The notes under the pieces are model-generated. The model was not told the origin of the DNA. It saw nothing but the letters and a program-made list of their open reading frames with translations, and did no database searches. This document shows, one piece after another, positions 54,989 to 63,885 of a stretch of DNA of 64,000 nt (within the stretch, counting starts at the first letter, position 1; every line of letters begins with the position of its first letter). Source of the DNA: Streptomyces sp. NBC_00775 (lineage in GTDB: Bacteria > Actinomycetota > Actinomycetes > Streptomycetales > Streptomycetaceae); NCBI RefSeq assembly GCF_036347135.1, contig NZ_CP108938.1:2728001-2792000 (forward strand), in the 5' to 3' direction. Position numbers and translations under genes: made by a program.

Positions 54989-55225
54989 TTGAAGATCGTG
55001 CGCCGCATCGGTGCGTCCCCCCGCGAACGAGGCAGCCTGTCCGGCGAGACCTGCCCCGATATCTTCGAGCTCAGTGACGGCAACTTCGCCGTCATCGGGA
55101 CCGAAGCCACTGCGGCGCTCGATGGTGAGCTTCCCGCCGATTCCGCGCGAGCGGACTACGAGCGGATCGTGATCGTCAGCCGGGAAACGCTCGTGCGCGC
55201 GAAAGCCGACATCCCCGACGCGTGA
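54989..55225 (+). CDS. 78-residue hypothetical protein
   Basis: This small protein begins KIVRRIGASPRERGSLSG and contains CPDIFELSDGNFAVIGTEAT, a pattern I recognise from short Streptomyces proteins usually found next to XRE-type regulators or DUF397 proteins. The start is probably the TTG at 54989, with GAGGCGAGGA upstream; a GTG at 54998 is an alternative. Function unknown. It may form a pair with the DUF6082-like gene. Confidence 0.65.
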   Translation: MKIVRRIGASPRERGSLSGETCPDIFELSDGNFAVIGTEATAALDGELPADSARADYERIVIVSRETLVRAKADIPDA

Positions 55226-55426
55226 AGGCCGCAGGGCTACGCATGGACACACTCGTCAACTGTTGAGGTCCCCCCGGTCACCCCGTTGAGGCTCACCTCC
55301 AGAAGACACGCCCTCCCCGCCCGCACCTCCACGCACCGTTCGCGTCCCGCGCACCAACCCCTCCGCCCAGGGACAGACCGAGCAGCCCGGCGCCCACCCG
55401 CCCAGCGGCGCTCGACGACAGCTTCG

Positions 55427-55458
55427 TGAGGTCCGGCACCGATCGGTGCCGGACCTCA
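55427..55458. terminator. Terminator after the citrate synthase gene
   Basis: Sixteen-base perfect arms (55427-55442 and 55443-55458, core GGTCCGGCACCGA) form a spacer-free dyad between convergent genes. Confidence 0.8.
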
Positions 55459-55475
55459 TGCGTGTCCGACACCCC

Positions 55476-56642
55476 TCAGGCCGCTTGCGGCACCGCCACC
55501 GGCGCCACCGGCCCCACATACCGCGCCGCCGGCCGAATGATCTTCGGGTCCTCCGCCTGCTCCAGGATGTTGGCGCTCCAGCCGACGACACGGGCCGCCG
55601 CGAACGTGGGGGTGAACATCTCGCGGGGCAGGCCGCAGAGTTCCATGACGACGCCGGCGTAGAACTCGACGTTGGTGTGGAGTTCGCGGCCGGGCTTGAG
55701 CTCGGCCAGGATCGCTTCCACCTGGCGTTCGACCTCGACGGCGAAGTCGACCAACGGGCCGCCGAACCGTTGCGCGATGCCGCGGAGCATGCGCGAACGC
55801 GGGTCTTCCGTGCGGTAGACGGGGTGCCCGAAGCCCATGATGCGCTCGCCCGCGAGGACGCGTTCGCGGATCCACGGGTCGATGCGGTCGGGGGTGCCGA
55901 TCGCGTCGAGGGTGTCCAGGGCCCGACTGGGGGCGCCACCATGGAGAGGCCCTGAAAGGGCGCCGACCGCGCCCACAAGGCACGCCGCCACGTCCGCGCC
56001 CGTCGAGGCGATCACCCGGGCTGTGAACGTTGATGCATTGAATCCGTGATCAATGGTCGAAATCAAGTACTGCTCGACCGCACGGGCACATGCGGCATCC
56101 GGCTCCGCCCCCGTCAACATGTACAGGTAGTTGGCGGCGTACGCGAGGTCCTCCCGCGGCTCGACCGGCTCCAGCCCCTGCCCGAGCCGATACAGCGCGG
56201 TGAGCAACGTCGGTACGACCGCGGACGCCGCGAGGGTGTCCGCTCGGCGCCGGTCGGCATCGATGTCGTACACGGGCCGGAACCCCACCGAGGCGCCGAA
56301 CAGCGACAACGCGGTGCGCAGACCGGCGAGCGGTCCCGACATTCCCGTCGCCGCGGCGATCGCGGGCAGTGCGGCGCGCACCTCGTCCGGCAGCCGGCGC
56401 AGCCGAGCGGTTCGTGCGGTGAAGGCGGCGAGCTGTGCCGCGTCGGGCAGCTCGCCGTGGGCCAGCAGATGCCAGACGTCCTCGAAGCCGCGGGTCTGCG
56501 CGAGTTCGACGGCCGAGTACTGGCGGTAGTGGTAGAAGCCCTCCAGCCCCCTGACGTCACCCAGTTCGGTGTCGGTGACGACGACGCCCGCGAGTCCTCG
56601 CGGTACATCGACAGAGGTGGACGCGGCTCGGTTGATCGGCAT
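55476..56642 (-). CDS. Citrate synthase-like protein
   Basis: This 388-residue enzyme of the citrate/2-methylcitrate synthase family condenses acetyl-CoA with an oxo acid. It has DHGFNAS (H199), GPLHGG with catalytic H234 and FGHPVY with H273. The position of the usual catalytic Asp reads NVEF (E326), a conservative change that may alter rate or substrate. GGAGGAAAC precedes the ATG. It diverges from the HTH-fused paralogue across 97 bases. Confidence 0.88.
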   Translation of the reverse strand: MPINRAASTSVDVPRGLAGVVVTDTELGDVRGLEGFYHYRQYSAVELAQTRGFEDVWHLLAHGELPDAAQLAAFTARTARLRRLPDEVRAALPAIAAATGMSGPLAGLRTALSLFGASVGFRPVYDIDADRRRADTLAASAVVPTLLTALYRLGQGLEPVEPREDLAYAANYLYMLTGAEPDAACARAVEQYLISTIDHGFNASTFTARVIASTGADVAACLVGAVGALSGPLHGGAPSRALDTLDAIGTPDRIDPWIRERVLAGERIMGFGHPVYRTEDPRSRMLRGIAQRFGGPLVDFAVEVERQVEAILAELKPGRELHTNVEFYAGVVMELCGLPREMFTPTFAAARVVGWSANILEQAEDPKIIRPAARYVGPVAPVAVPQAA

Positions 56643-56694
56643 GTTTCCTCCCTGGACTTGATTCGACTGTCCATGCTTGACTTGTTTTCTGTCA

Positions 56695-56713
56695 ATATTG
56701 ATTCGATCAATAT
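56695..56713. promoter_or_regulatory. Perfect dyad in the shared citrate synthase promoter
   Basis: ATATTGATTCGATCAATAT has eight-base perfect arms and a TCG centre. It lies in an AT-rich 97-base spacer between the two divergent citrate synthase genes. The HTH-carrying paralogue is an obvious candidate to bind it. Confidence 0.65.
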
Positions 56714-56739
56714 GCCGATACACGGATACGGTGGCGCCC

Positions 56740-58011
56740 ATGAGGGATCGAGAAGCGGCAACGCCAGGGCTCGAAGGCCGACGGCTCAGCACCAAGGAGA
56801 CCGCCGAGCTGCTCGGTGTGAAGCCCGAGACCGTGTACGCGTATGTGAGCCGCGGTCAGCTCAGCAGCCGACGCGACCCCGGAGGGCGCGGGAGCACGTT
56901 CGACGCCAAGGAGGTGGAGGCGCTCGCACGGCGCAACAGGCGGGAGACCGGTGGGAGTTCCAGCACCGGCGGCGAGCTCTCGGTCCGTACCCGCATCACC
57001 CTGATCGACAAGGACCGGTACTACTTCCGTGGCGTCGACGCGACCGAACTGGCCGCGCGGTACTCCTACGAAGAGATCGCCGAATGGCTGTGGACCGGAG
57101 AGCTGCGGCCCGGCGTCACGTTCACCGCCCCGGAGGCGTCGGTGACCGTCGCCCGCCGCGCCGTCGACGCGCTGCCCGAGCACAGCGGCCCGACCGACCG
57201 GCTGCGCGTCGCCGCGATCGCCGCCGCGGCCGCCGACCCTCTGCGCTTCGACCTCTCCGAGGACGCCGTCCTCGGCACCGGACGCACCCTGATCCCCACC
57301 CTCGTCGCCGCGCTTCCGCCCCTGCGGCACGACCACCGCGACGAGGGCCCGCTGGCCCACCGCCTCTGGGGGCGGCTCTCCGGCCGTACGCCCGACGACG
57401 CGTCACTGCGCGTACTGGACACGGCACTTGGGCTGCTCGTCGACCACGACCTGGCCGCCTCGACGCTCGCGGTCCGGGTCGCCGCGTCGGCCCGGGCCCA
57501 CGCGTACGCCGCCGTGTCGGCGGGGCTCGGCGTGCTCGAGGGCCCGCTGCACGGCGCGGCCAGCGGGCTCGCCCACCGGCTGCTCCTTGACGTCCTGGAC
57601 CTGGGCAGCGCGGCGCCCGTGGTCGCGGACGAGCTGCGCGCCGGGCGCCGTGTTCCCGGACTGGGGCACCGGCTCTACCCCGGCGAGGATCCACGCGCGC
57701 GTGCCCTGTTCACCCTCCTGGAGGACATGCCCGGCGCGGCGCCCGCCCTGGCTGCCGCCCGCGACATCGTGACCACGACCGCCCGCCACACGCCCCTGCA
57801 CGCCAACGTCGACCTGGCGCTCGCCGTCTTCACCGTGTCCTCGGGCATGTCCGCGTCCGCGGGCGAGACGATCTTCGCCATCGCCCGAACGGCGGGCTGG
57901 ATCGCCCACACCTTGGAGGAGTACGAGGAACGCCCGCTGCGCATGCGCCCGAGCGGCCGATACGTGGGCGACCGACCTCCGCAGCCACTCCCCGGCCCAC
58001 AGGAGCGGTAG
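56740..58011 (+). CDS. Citrate synthase paralogue with N-terminal helix-turn-helix
   Basis: This is a 423-residue protein. Residues 16-64 form a MerR/excisionase-type DNA-binding motif (LSTKETAELLGVKPETVYAYV, then RRDPGGRGSTFDAKEVEAL). The rest is a citrate synthase fold with GPLHGAAS, GLGHRLYPGEDPR, NVDLAL and RPSGRYVG, so the catalytic His, His and Asp are kept. It may be an active enzyme, a regulator that senses oxaloacetate or acyl-CoA, or both. It diverges from a plain citrate synthase and shares its promoter with the perfect dyad at 56695-56713. Confidence 0.85.
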   Translation: MRDREAATPGLEGRRLSTKETAELLGVKPETVYAYVSRGQLSSRRDPGGRGSTFDAKEVEALARRNRRETGGSSSTGGELSVRTRITLIDKDRYYFRGVDATELAARYSYEEIAEWLWTGELRPGVTFTAPEASVTVARRAVDALPEHSGPTDRLRVAAIAAAAADPLRFDLSEDAVLGTGRTLIPTLVAALPPLRHDHRDEGPLAHRLWGRLSGRTPDDASLRVLDTALGLLVDHDLAASTLAVRVAASARAHAYAAVSAGLGVLEGPLHGAASGLAHRLLLDVLDLGSAAPVVADELRAGRRVPGLGHRLYPGEDPRARALFTLLEDMPGAAPALAAARDIVTTTARHTPLHANVDLALAVFTVSSGMSASAGETIFAIARTAGWIAHTLEEYEERPLRMRPSGRYVGDRPPQPLPGPQER

Positions 58012-58174
58012 GCAGGCGCGCGGCCCTCACAGCCACTTCCGGCGGAGTCGGTCGGTACATGGAGGCACGCCCACCCCATCCGCTCCCCGTCCGCACGCCC
58101 CCACGCCCTGCCGTGCGCTGAGGGCGCCCCGAACGCGCCCCCATCCACGCGGTCGGAGGCCGCCCCGGCGCAAG

Positions 58175-58193
58175 TCAGGTTAGGCTCACCTCT
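58175..58193 (+). promoter_or_regulatory. Iron box (DmdR1/IdeR operator) overlapping a leaderless promoter
   Basis: The core AGGTTAGGCTCACCT matches the iron-box consensus TTAGGTTAGGCTAACCTAA closely. The TAGGCT inside it (58181-58186) is a -10 hexamer ending seven bases before the GTG, so the repressor would block RNA polymerase directly. Confidence 0.85.
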
Positions 58194-59138
58194 GTGAGTA
58201 CGTGCACGACGGCGTCGCGGGACCTCGACGAGCCCCTCGCGGGGACCGCGGCCACCGCGAGGACATGGCTGCTGATCGAGCAGCCCGGGCCCTGGGGTGC
58301 CAAGGCGCTCACCGAGAGCCACCTGGACCCCGTGCTCGGCCGCGCTCTCGAAGCGGCCGCGGAGGGCACCGGCGTACGGATCGCGCTCATCCGCCGCCCC
58401 GGACGGCATGCCGACTGCGGCACGCTCACGGAGCGCCATGTGTATGTAGCCCACACCACTCCGGGAAACGTATGGCTGCACAGCGCCATGACGTCCAACC
58501 CCGAGCAGGTGCTCAACCTCGACTTCGCCGCCTTGGGCATGGGTGACCCGCATACCTTCGAGACGGTTCTCCAGGGCCGGCCCCACACAGGGGACCCGCT
58601 CGCTCTCGTCTGCACCAACGGCAAGCGCGACCGCTGCTGCGCCCTGCTCGGACGCCCGCTCGCGGCCGAGCTCGCCACCTCCGGGGTGGAGGGCGTCTGG
58701 GAGGTCACCCATCTGGGCGGTCACCGCTTCTCGCCCACGCTGCTCGTCCTGCCGTACGGATACGCGTACGGGCGCGCCGAGGCCCACGCCGTCAAGGAAG
58801 CCCTCCAGGGCGTCCAGGAGGGTCGTGTCGTCACCGAGGGCTGCCGCGGGCGCTCCGCCTGGGAGCGGCCGGGCCAGGCGGCCGAGCTGGCCGTGCGTCA
58901 GGCCACGGGGGAGTACGCCGCCGACGCCCTGAGCGTGGTCCGTACGGACGGCACCGCGCCGCGCTGGGAGGTCACCGTCGCCCACACCGACGGCCGTCTG
59001 TGGCGCGTCAGCGTCGCGCGGGGCGCCTCACTGCCGCCCCGCCCGGAGAGCTGCGGTTCGGTGCTGGGGTCGCCTGCCCGGATGGACGTGGTGGCGGTAC
59101 GGGAGCTGGCGCGGACGGCGCTCGCCGTGCCCTGCTGA
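58194..59138 (+). CDS. Sucrase/ferredoxin-like protein (thioredoxin-like [2Fe-2S])
   Basis: This is a 314-residue protein of the sucrase/ferredoxin-like family. The C-terminal half has CTNGKRDRCC (C140, C148, C149) and LGGHRFSPTLLVLP (H177), the motifs of a thioredoxin-fold [2Fe-2S] ferredoxin. The gene starts at a GTG with no leader and is controlled by an iron box, so it should be expressed when iron is scarce. A role in iron release or electron transfer is likely but unproven; it could be a ferric-siderophore reductase. Confidence 0.85.
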   Translation: MSTCTTASRDLDEPLAGTAATARTWLLIEQPGPWGAKALTESHLDPVLGRALEAAAEGTGVRIALIRRPGRHADCGTLTERHVYVAHTTPGNVWLHSAMTSNPEQVLNLDFAALGMGDPHTFETVLQGRPHTGDPLALVCTNGKRDRCCALLGRPLAAELATSGVEGVWEVTHLGGHRFSPTLLVLPYGYAYGRAEAHAVKEALQGVQEGRVVTEGCRGRSAWERPGQAAELAVRQATGEYAADALSVVRTDGTAPRWEVTVAHTDGRLWRVSVARGASLPPRPESCGSVLGSPARMDVVAVRELARTALAVPC

Positions 59139-59264
59139 CGGCGGATCCGGCGTTCATCGGCCGCGTAGCCGTATCCCTACCGCGCGACTTCCACACCTGA
59201 CGGTCAGGAGATCCACGCCACACTCCCTACGGCAGGGCTCGCCCGCCCCCGTACCGTCATAGGC

Positions 59265-61073
59265 ATGAGCCCCACTCCCCCCGCACGACGACTGCGCCTC
59301 GGTCTGCCGCGGCGGGTGTTCTCGCAGGTGCTGCTGATGCAGGTGGCGATCGCGGCGGGAGTCGCCGTACTCGCCACCGGACTGTTCCTCGCGCCGCTGA
59401 GCGCACAGCTGGACGACCAGGCGATGCGCCGCGCACTCGCGATCGCGCAGACCACCGCGGTCCAGCCGCAGATAGCCGAGGACCTCCGGACCACGCGACC
59501 GTCCGTGAACGGGCCCGTGCAGGCCGAGGCCGAGCGGATCCGGAAGGCCAGCGGGGCCGAGTATGTCGTAGTCATGGACATGAAGGGCATCCGCTGGTCG
59601 CACCGCGATCCGGCGGAGATCGGCAAGCCGGTCTCGACCGACCCGCGCGAAGCCCTGAGCGGCAAGGACGTCATGGAGATCGACACCGGCACGCTGGGCC
59701 GCTCGGCCCGCGGCAAGGTGCCCCTGCGCGGCGTCGACGGCGACATCATCGGCGCCGTCTCGGTCGGCATCACGTACGACAGCGTGCGCGCCCGGCTGAT
59801 CGACGCCATCCCGGGGCTCTTCGGGTACGCGGGCGGAGCCATGGCCGTCGGTGCGCTGGCCGCGTATCTCATCTCCCGACGGGTGCAGCGGCAGACCCGT
59901 GACCTGGCCTTCTCCGACATCTCCGCACTGCTCGCGGAGCGCGAGGCGATGCTGCACGGCATCCGCGAGGGCGTCGTCGCCCTGGACCGCGGCGGCCGCG
60001 TACGCCTCCTCAACGACGAGGCGCAACGACTGCTCGGCGTCGAGGCCGAGGCCATCGGGCAGCCGCTCGACGACGCGCTCGGTCCGGGACGTACGACCGA
60101 TGTACTGGCCGGACGCGTCACCGGCACCGATCTGCTCACCGTCCGCGGCCAGCGCGTCCTGGTCGCCAACCGGATGCCCACCGACGACGGGGGCGCCGTC
60201 GCCACGCTGCGCGACCGCACGGAGCTGGAGCAGCTCGGCCGCGAACTCGACTCCACGCGTGGCCTGATCGACGCCCTGCGCGCGCAGGACCACGAGCACG
60301 CCAACCGTATGCACACGCTCCTGGGGCTGCTCGAACTGGAGATGTACGACGATGCCGTGGAGTTCGTCGGAGAGGTGGTCGGCGACCACAGGGTCACCGC
60401 CGAACAGGTCACCGAGAAGATCCACGATCCGCTGCTCGCCGCCCTGCTGGTCGGCAAGGCGACCGTCGCGGCCGAGCGCGGTGTGGCCCTGTGGATCTCG
60501 GACGGAACGATGTTGCCGGACCGGTTGATCGACCCGCGGGGTCTGGTGACCGTGGTCGGGAACCTCGTCGACAACGCCCTCGACGCCGTCGCGGGCACAC
60601 CGCACGCGCGCGTGGAGGTCGAATTGCGCGCCGAGGGGCGTACCGCCGTACTGCGGGTACGGGACACCGGGCCCGGAATCCCGGAGGAGCGGCGGGAGTT
60701 GATCTTCACCGACGGATGGACCACCAAGAAGCCCCCGGCGCACGGCAAGCGCGGAATAGGCCTCTCCTTGGTGCGCCGGCTCGCCGAGCGGCAGGGTGGC
60801 AGCGCGGAGGTGGCCGAGGCGGACGGCGGGGGCGCGGAGTTCACAGTCGTACTGCCGGAGGCACTGACCGAGCCGGGGCTCGCACCGGAGCCGGAGGCGC
60901 TGACGGTGCCCGCGCCGGCGTCGCCGGAGCGGCAGGAACCGACCGCACCGGAATCGCGCCTCGCGCCGGAGCCCGAACCCCGGCTCGTGCCGATACCGAC
61001 CCCCTCCCCGGAGGCCCCCAGCACTGTCACGGAAGCCAAGAACGCCACGGACGCCAAGGAGGAGTCGCGATGA
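59265..61073 (+). CDS. CitA/DcuS-type sensor histidine kinase
   Basis: This is a 602-residue kinase. A first membrane helix (about 20-45), a periplasmic-type sCache domain (45-175, VVVMDMKGIRWSHRDP), a second helix (about 180-200), a PAS domain (about 215-315), the H-box DHEHANRMHTLLGLLEL and an ATPase domain with GIGLSLVRRLAERQGG follow. Kinases of this group sense citrate, C4-dicarboxylates or similar acids. The last 75 residues are Pro/Glu/Ala-rich and unusual. It overlaps the response regulator by ATGA. Confidence 0.88.
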   Translation: MSPTPPARRLRLGLPRRVFSQVLLMQVAIAAGVAVLATGLFLAPLSAQLDDQAMRRALAIAQTTAVQPQIAEDLRTTRPSVNGPVQAEAERIRKASGAEYVVVMDMKGIRWSHRDPAEIGKPVSTDPREALSGKDVMEIDTGTLGRSARGKVPLRGVDGDIIGAVSVGITYDSVRARLIDAIPGLFGYAGGAMAVGALAAYLISRRVQRQTRDLAFSDISALLAEREAMLHGIREGVVALDRGGRVRLLNDEAQRLLGVEAEAIGQPLDDALGPGRTTDVLAGRVTGTDLLTVRGQRVLVANRMPTDDGGAVATLRDRTELEQLGRELDSTRGLIDALRAQDHEHANRMHTLLGLLELEMYDDAVEFVGEVVGDHRVTAEQVTEKIHDPLLAALLVGKATVAAERGVALWISDGTMLPDRLIDPRGLVTVVGNLVDNALDAVAGTPHARVEVELRAEGRTAVLRVRDTGPGIPEERRELIFTDGWTTKKPPAHGKRGIGLSLVRRLAERQGGSAEVAEADGGGAEFTVVLPEALTEPGLAPEPEALTVPAPASPERQEPTAPESRLAPEPEPRLVPIPTPSPEAPSTVTEAKNATDAKEESR

Positions 61074-61750
61074 TCGAGGTCCTGGTCGTGGACGACGACA
61101 TCCGGGTCGCGCGCGTGAATGCCGCCTACGTGGAGAAGGTTCCGGGCTTCCATGTCGCGGGCGAGGCGCACAGCGCGGCCGAGGCGCTGCGCCGGATGGA
61201 GGCGCTGCCCCATCTGGACCTGGTTCTCCTGGACCACTATCTGCCGGACGAGACGGGCCTCGCGGTCGTCCAGGAGATGCGCCGGCGCGGCCACCAGACC
61301 GACGTGATCATGGTGACCGCGGCACGTGACATCTCGACCGTCCAGGCGGCGATGCGGCAGGGCGCGCTCCAGTACCTGGTCAAGCCCTTCGCCTTCGCGG
61401 GCCTGCGCGCCAAGCTGGAGGCGTACGCGGATCTGCGCCGCACTCTCGACGGCGGCGGCGAGGCCGAGCAGTCCGAGGTGGACCGGATCTTCGGCGCCCT
61501 GTCGGCGAGCGCGGAGCCGGATCTGCCGAAAGGCCACTCCCCCACGACCGCGGAGCTCGTACGCCGCGCCCTGGTGAACGCCGAGGGCCCCCTGTCGGCG
61601 CAGGAGATCGCGGAGGTGACCGGACTGAGCCGGCAGACCGCCCAGCGCTATCTGAAGCTCCTGGAGCGCACGGGGAGGGCCAGGCTGACCCTCAAATACG
61701 GCGACGCGGGCCGCCCGGAGCATCGTTACGTCTGGGCGACGCGCGCCTGA
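61070..61750 (+). CDS. CitB/DcuR-type response regulator
   Basis: This is a 226-residue regulator. The receiver domain has VDDD, phosphoacceptor Asp in LVLLDHYLPDETG and the YLVKPF switch. The C-terminal HTH (LSAQEIAEVTGLSRQTAQRYLKLL) fits the DcuR/CitB class. AAGGAGG precedes the ATG inside the kinase gene. The ABC importer genes downstream are convergent and may be targets. Confidence 0.9.
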   Translation: MIEVLVVDDDIRVARVNAAYVEKVPGFHVAGEAHSAAEALRRMEALPHLDLVLLDHYLPDETGLAVVQEMRRRGHQTDVIMVTAARDISTVQAAMRQGALQYLVKPFAFAGLRAKLEAYADLRRTLDGGGEAEQSEVDRIFGALSASAEPDLPKGHSPTTAELVRRALVNAEGPLSAQEIAEVTGLSRQTAQRYLKLLERTGRARLTLKYGDAGRPEHRYVWATRA

Positions 61751-61784
61751 GGGCACGGCCGAGTAAGGCGGGGAAGCGACCGTG

Positions 61785-61835
61785 CCCCCGCGCGCGTACG
61801 GCTGTCAGGGGAGAACAGCCGTACGCGCGCGGGGG
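61785..61835. terminator. Strong terminator between the two-component system and the ABC importer
   Basis: Twenty-one-base perfect arms (61785-61805 and 61815-61835) with a nine-base loop; core CGCGCGCGTACGGCTGT. Confidence 0.9.
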
Positions 61836-61888
61836 TGACTCAGCGGGTGGCCTTCACGGACTCGTCCGCGATGGCCTGGGCCACGGAC

Positions 61889-62953
61889 TCAGCCCGTGGC
61901 CGCCTTCTTCACGAACTCCGTGGTGAACGTCTTGCTCAGGTCCACGTTGGCGTTCTTGATGTTGGGGTTGAACGCCTTGAGGACCTTCTCGACGGTCTCG
62001 GGGCCGTCCTCGGGCATCACACCGTCCTCGGTGAACATCGGCAGCGTGCTCTGGATCGCCGAGGCGTAGAGCGTCTTGCTGTCCTGTGAGTAGTCGGCGG
62101 GCATCTTGGCCGCGATCTCGGTGGCGGTGTGCGTGGACATCCACTTGAGGGTCTTCACGAAGGCGTTGGCCAGCTTCTGAACCGTCTCCTTGTGGCTGTT
62201 CACCCAGTCCGTCTGCATGTAGAGGCTGGACGAGGGGTACGGCCCGCCGAGCGCCTTCTGCGACCCCTCCGGCGTACGCATGTCGATGAGCACCTTGCCG
62301 AGGTCCTTCTGCAGGACCGTGGCGACGGTCGGGTCCGTCGTCATGCCGCCGTCGATGGCCCCCTTCTGGAGGGCGGAAATGAACGTCGGTCCGGCGCCGA
62401 CGGCGACCGGTGTGAACTCGCTGACCTTCACACCGTTCTTGACCGCCAGGTACTTCGTGAGGAAGTCGGTCGAGGAGCCGAGCCCGGTGATGCCGAGCTT
62501 CCTGCCCTTGAAGTCCTTGGGCGAAGTGATGTCGTCCGCACGCTTCTTGGAGACGATCTCGACCTCGCCGGGCGCCTGCGAGAACTGCACGACGGACTCC
62601 ACGGACTTGCCCTTGGTCTGCAGGTCCAGGGTGTGATCGTAGAAGCCGACGGCTCCTTGCACCTGTCCGGAGACCAGGGCCGTCTCGGCCTGAACACCGG
62701 CCGGCTCGCTCAGGAGTTGGACATCCAAACCCTCGTCATTGAAGTAGCCGAGCCGCTGCGTGAGCATCGCGGGCAGGTAGATGACCTTGTCCAGGCCACC
62801 GACCATGATCTTGACGTGTTCACCCTTGCCGCCGCCCCCGTTGCTGCCGGAGTCGGCCGTCGAGCTGGCGGCGTCATTGGCGCAGGCGGTGAGCGAGGTG
62901 AGAGCGAGCAGACCGGCGGCTGCCAGTGCGGAGTATCTGGCGGTCTTGCGCAT
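61889..62953 (-). CDS. ABC importer substrate-binding lipoprotein (SsuA/THI5-like)
   Basis: This is a 354-residue lipoprotein. The lipobox LTSLTAC places the modified Cys at about residue 24, followed by a Ser/Gly linker and an NMT1/THI5-type binding domain (LGYFNDEGLDVQLL, KLGITGLGSSTDF). Family members bind sulfonates, nitrate, pyrimidine precursors or aromatic acids. The ligand cannot be told from sequence. It is the last gene of an ATPase-permease-binding protein operon on the minus strand. Confidence 0.88.
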   Translation of the reverse strand: MRKTARYSALAAAGLLALTSLTACANDAASSTADSGSNGGGGKGEHVKIMVGGLDKVIYLPAMLTQRLGYFNDEGLDVQLLSEPAGVQAETALVSGQVQGAVGFYDHTLDLQTKGKSVESVVQFSQAPGEVEIVSKKRADDITSPKDFKGRKLGITGLGSSTDFLTKYLAVKNGVKVSEFTPVAVGAGPTFISALQKGAIDGGMTTDPTVATVLQKDLGKVLIDMRTPEGSQKALGGPYPSSSLYMQTDWVNSHKETVQKLANAFVKTLKWMSTHTATEIAAKMPADYSQDSKTLYASAIQSTLPMFTEDGVMPEDGPETVEKVLKAFNPNIKNANVDLSKTFTTEFVKKAATG

Positions 62954-63009
62954 GGTGGGTCACGTCCTTGTGAGCTGGTGGAAGAGAGGAGTTGGTGCGT
63001 ACGACGGGG

Positions 63010-63885
63010 TCAGCGGTCGGAGTCCGACGGCTTCCACCGGAAGATGCGGCGCTCGGCGAAGGTCAGCAGTCCCTCGGCCAGCAGGGCGACGACCGCGAGG
63101 ATGACCATCGCGGCGTACACACCGGCCGCGTTGAAGGTGCCCTGCGACTGCGCGACGAGCAGGCCGATGCCCTTGGTGGCACCGATGTACTCGCCGACGA
63201 TGGCGCCGATGAGCGCGAAGCCGAAGCTGACGTGGAGGCTGGTGAAGATCCACGAAGTGGCGGACGGAATGACGACCTGAAGCGTCACCCTGCGGTCGCT
63301 CGCGCCGAGGATCCGGGCGTTGGCCACGAGGTTGCGGTCGACCTCCCGGGCGCCCTGGAAGGCGTTGAAGAAGACCGGGAAGAAGACGAGCACCACGGCG
63401 GACGCGACCTTGGAGGCGGGGCCGAGCCCGAACCAGATCACGAAGATGGGTGCCAGGACGATCCTCGGTATGGAGTTGAGCACCTTGATGTATGGACCAA
63501 AGACATCGGCGAGGAAGGCGATCCGCCCCAGCGCGATACCGAAGACCACACCGGCGATCACACCGATGACCCAGCCGAGCAACGCTTCGTGGAGGGTGTA
63601 CCAGACCTGCTCCCCCAAGGATCCGAGCGCGGTCCCGTGCATCACCCAGGTGTAGATCTGGTCCCAGATCTTCGACGGCATCGAGAAGTTGAACGGATCG
63701 ATGACCTTGGCCCGCGCGCACACCTCCCACAGGCCGAGCACGGCGACCAGGAGCAGTGCGCGGGCGGCGGCGACGATGGCCTTGCGTTTGCGTGCGGCAC
63801 GGGCGCGGGAGTGTGCGCGCCCCTTGTTGCCGGGCTCGGTCATTGTCAGGGCGACAACGGCCTCGGGCATGATGTCAGGCGACAT
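63010..63885 (-). CDS. ABC importer permease (SsuC/TauC-like)
   Basis: This 291-residue BPD-type permease has about six helices and the coupling motif EAxxxGASDRR..LQVVIPSA region (ANARILGASDRRVTLQVVIP). The ATG at 63885 has GAGAGGGG eight bases upstream and lies inside the 3' end of the ATPase gene, so translation is coupled. It transports the same unknown substrate as the adjacent binding protein. Confidence 0.88.
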   Translation of the reverse strand: MSPDIMPEAVVALTMTEPGNKGRAHSRARAARKRKAIVAAARALLLVAVLGLWEVCARAKVIDPFNFSMPSKIWDQIYTWVMHGTALGSLGEQVWYTLHEALLGWVIGVIAGVVFGIALGRIAFLADVFGPYIKVLNSIPRIVLAPIFVIWFGLGPASKVASAVVLVFFPVFFNAFQGAREVDRNLVANARILGASDRRVTLQVVIPSATSWIFTSLHVSFGFALIGAIVGEYIGATKGIGLLVAQSQGTFNAAGVYAAMVILAVVALLAEGLLTFAERRIFRWKPSDSDR

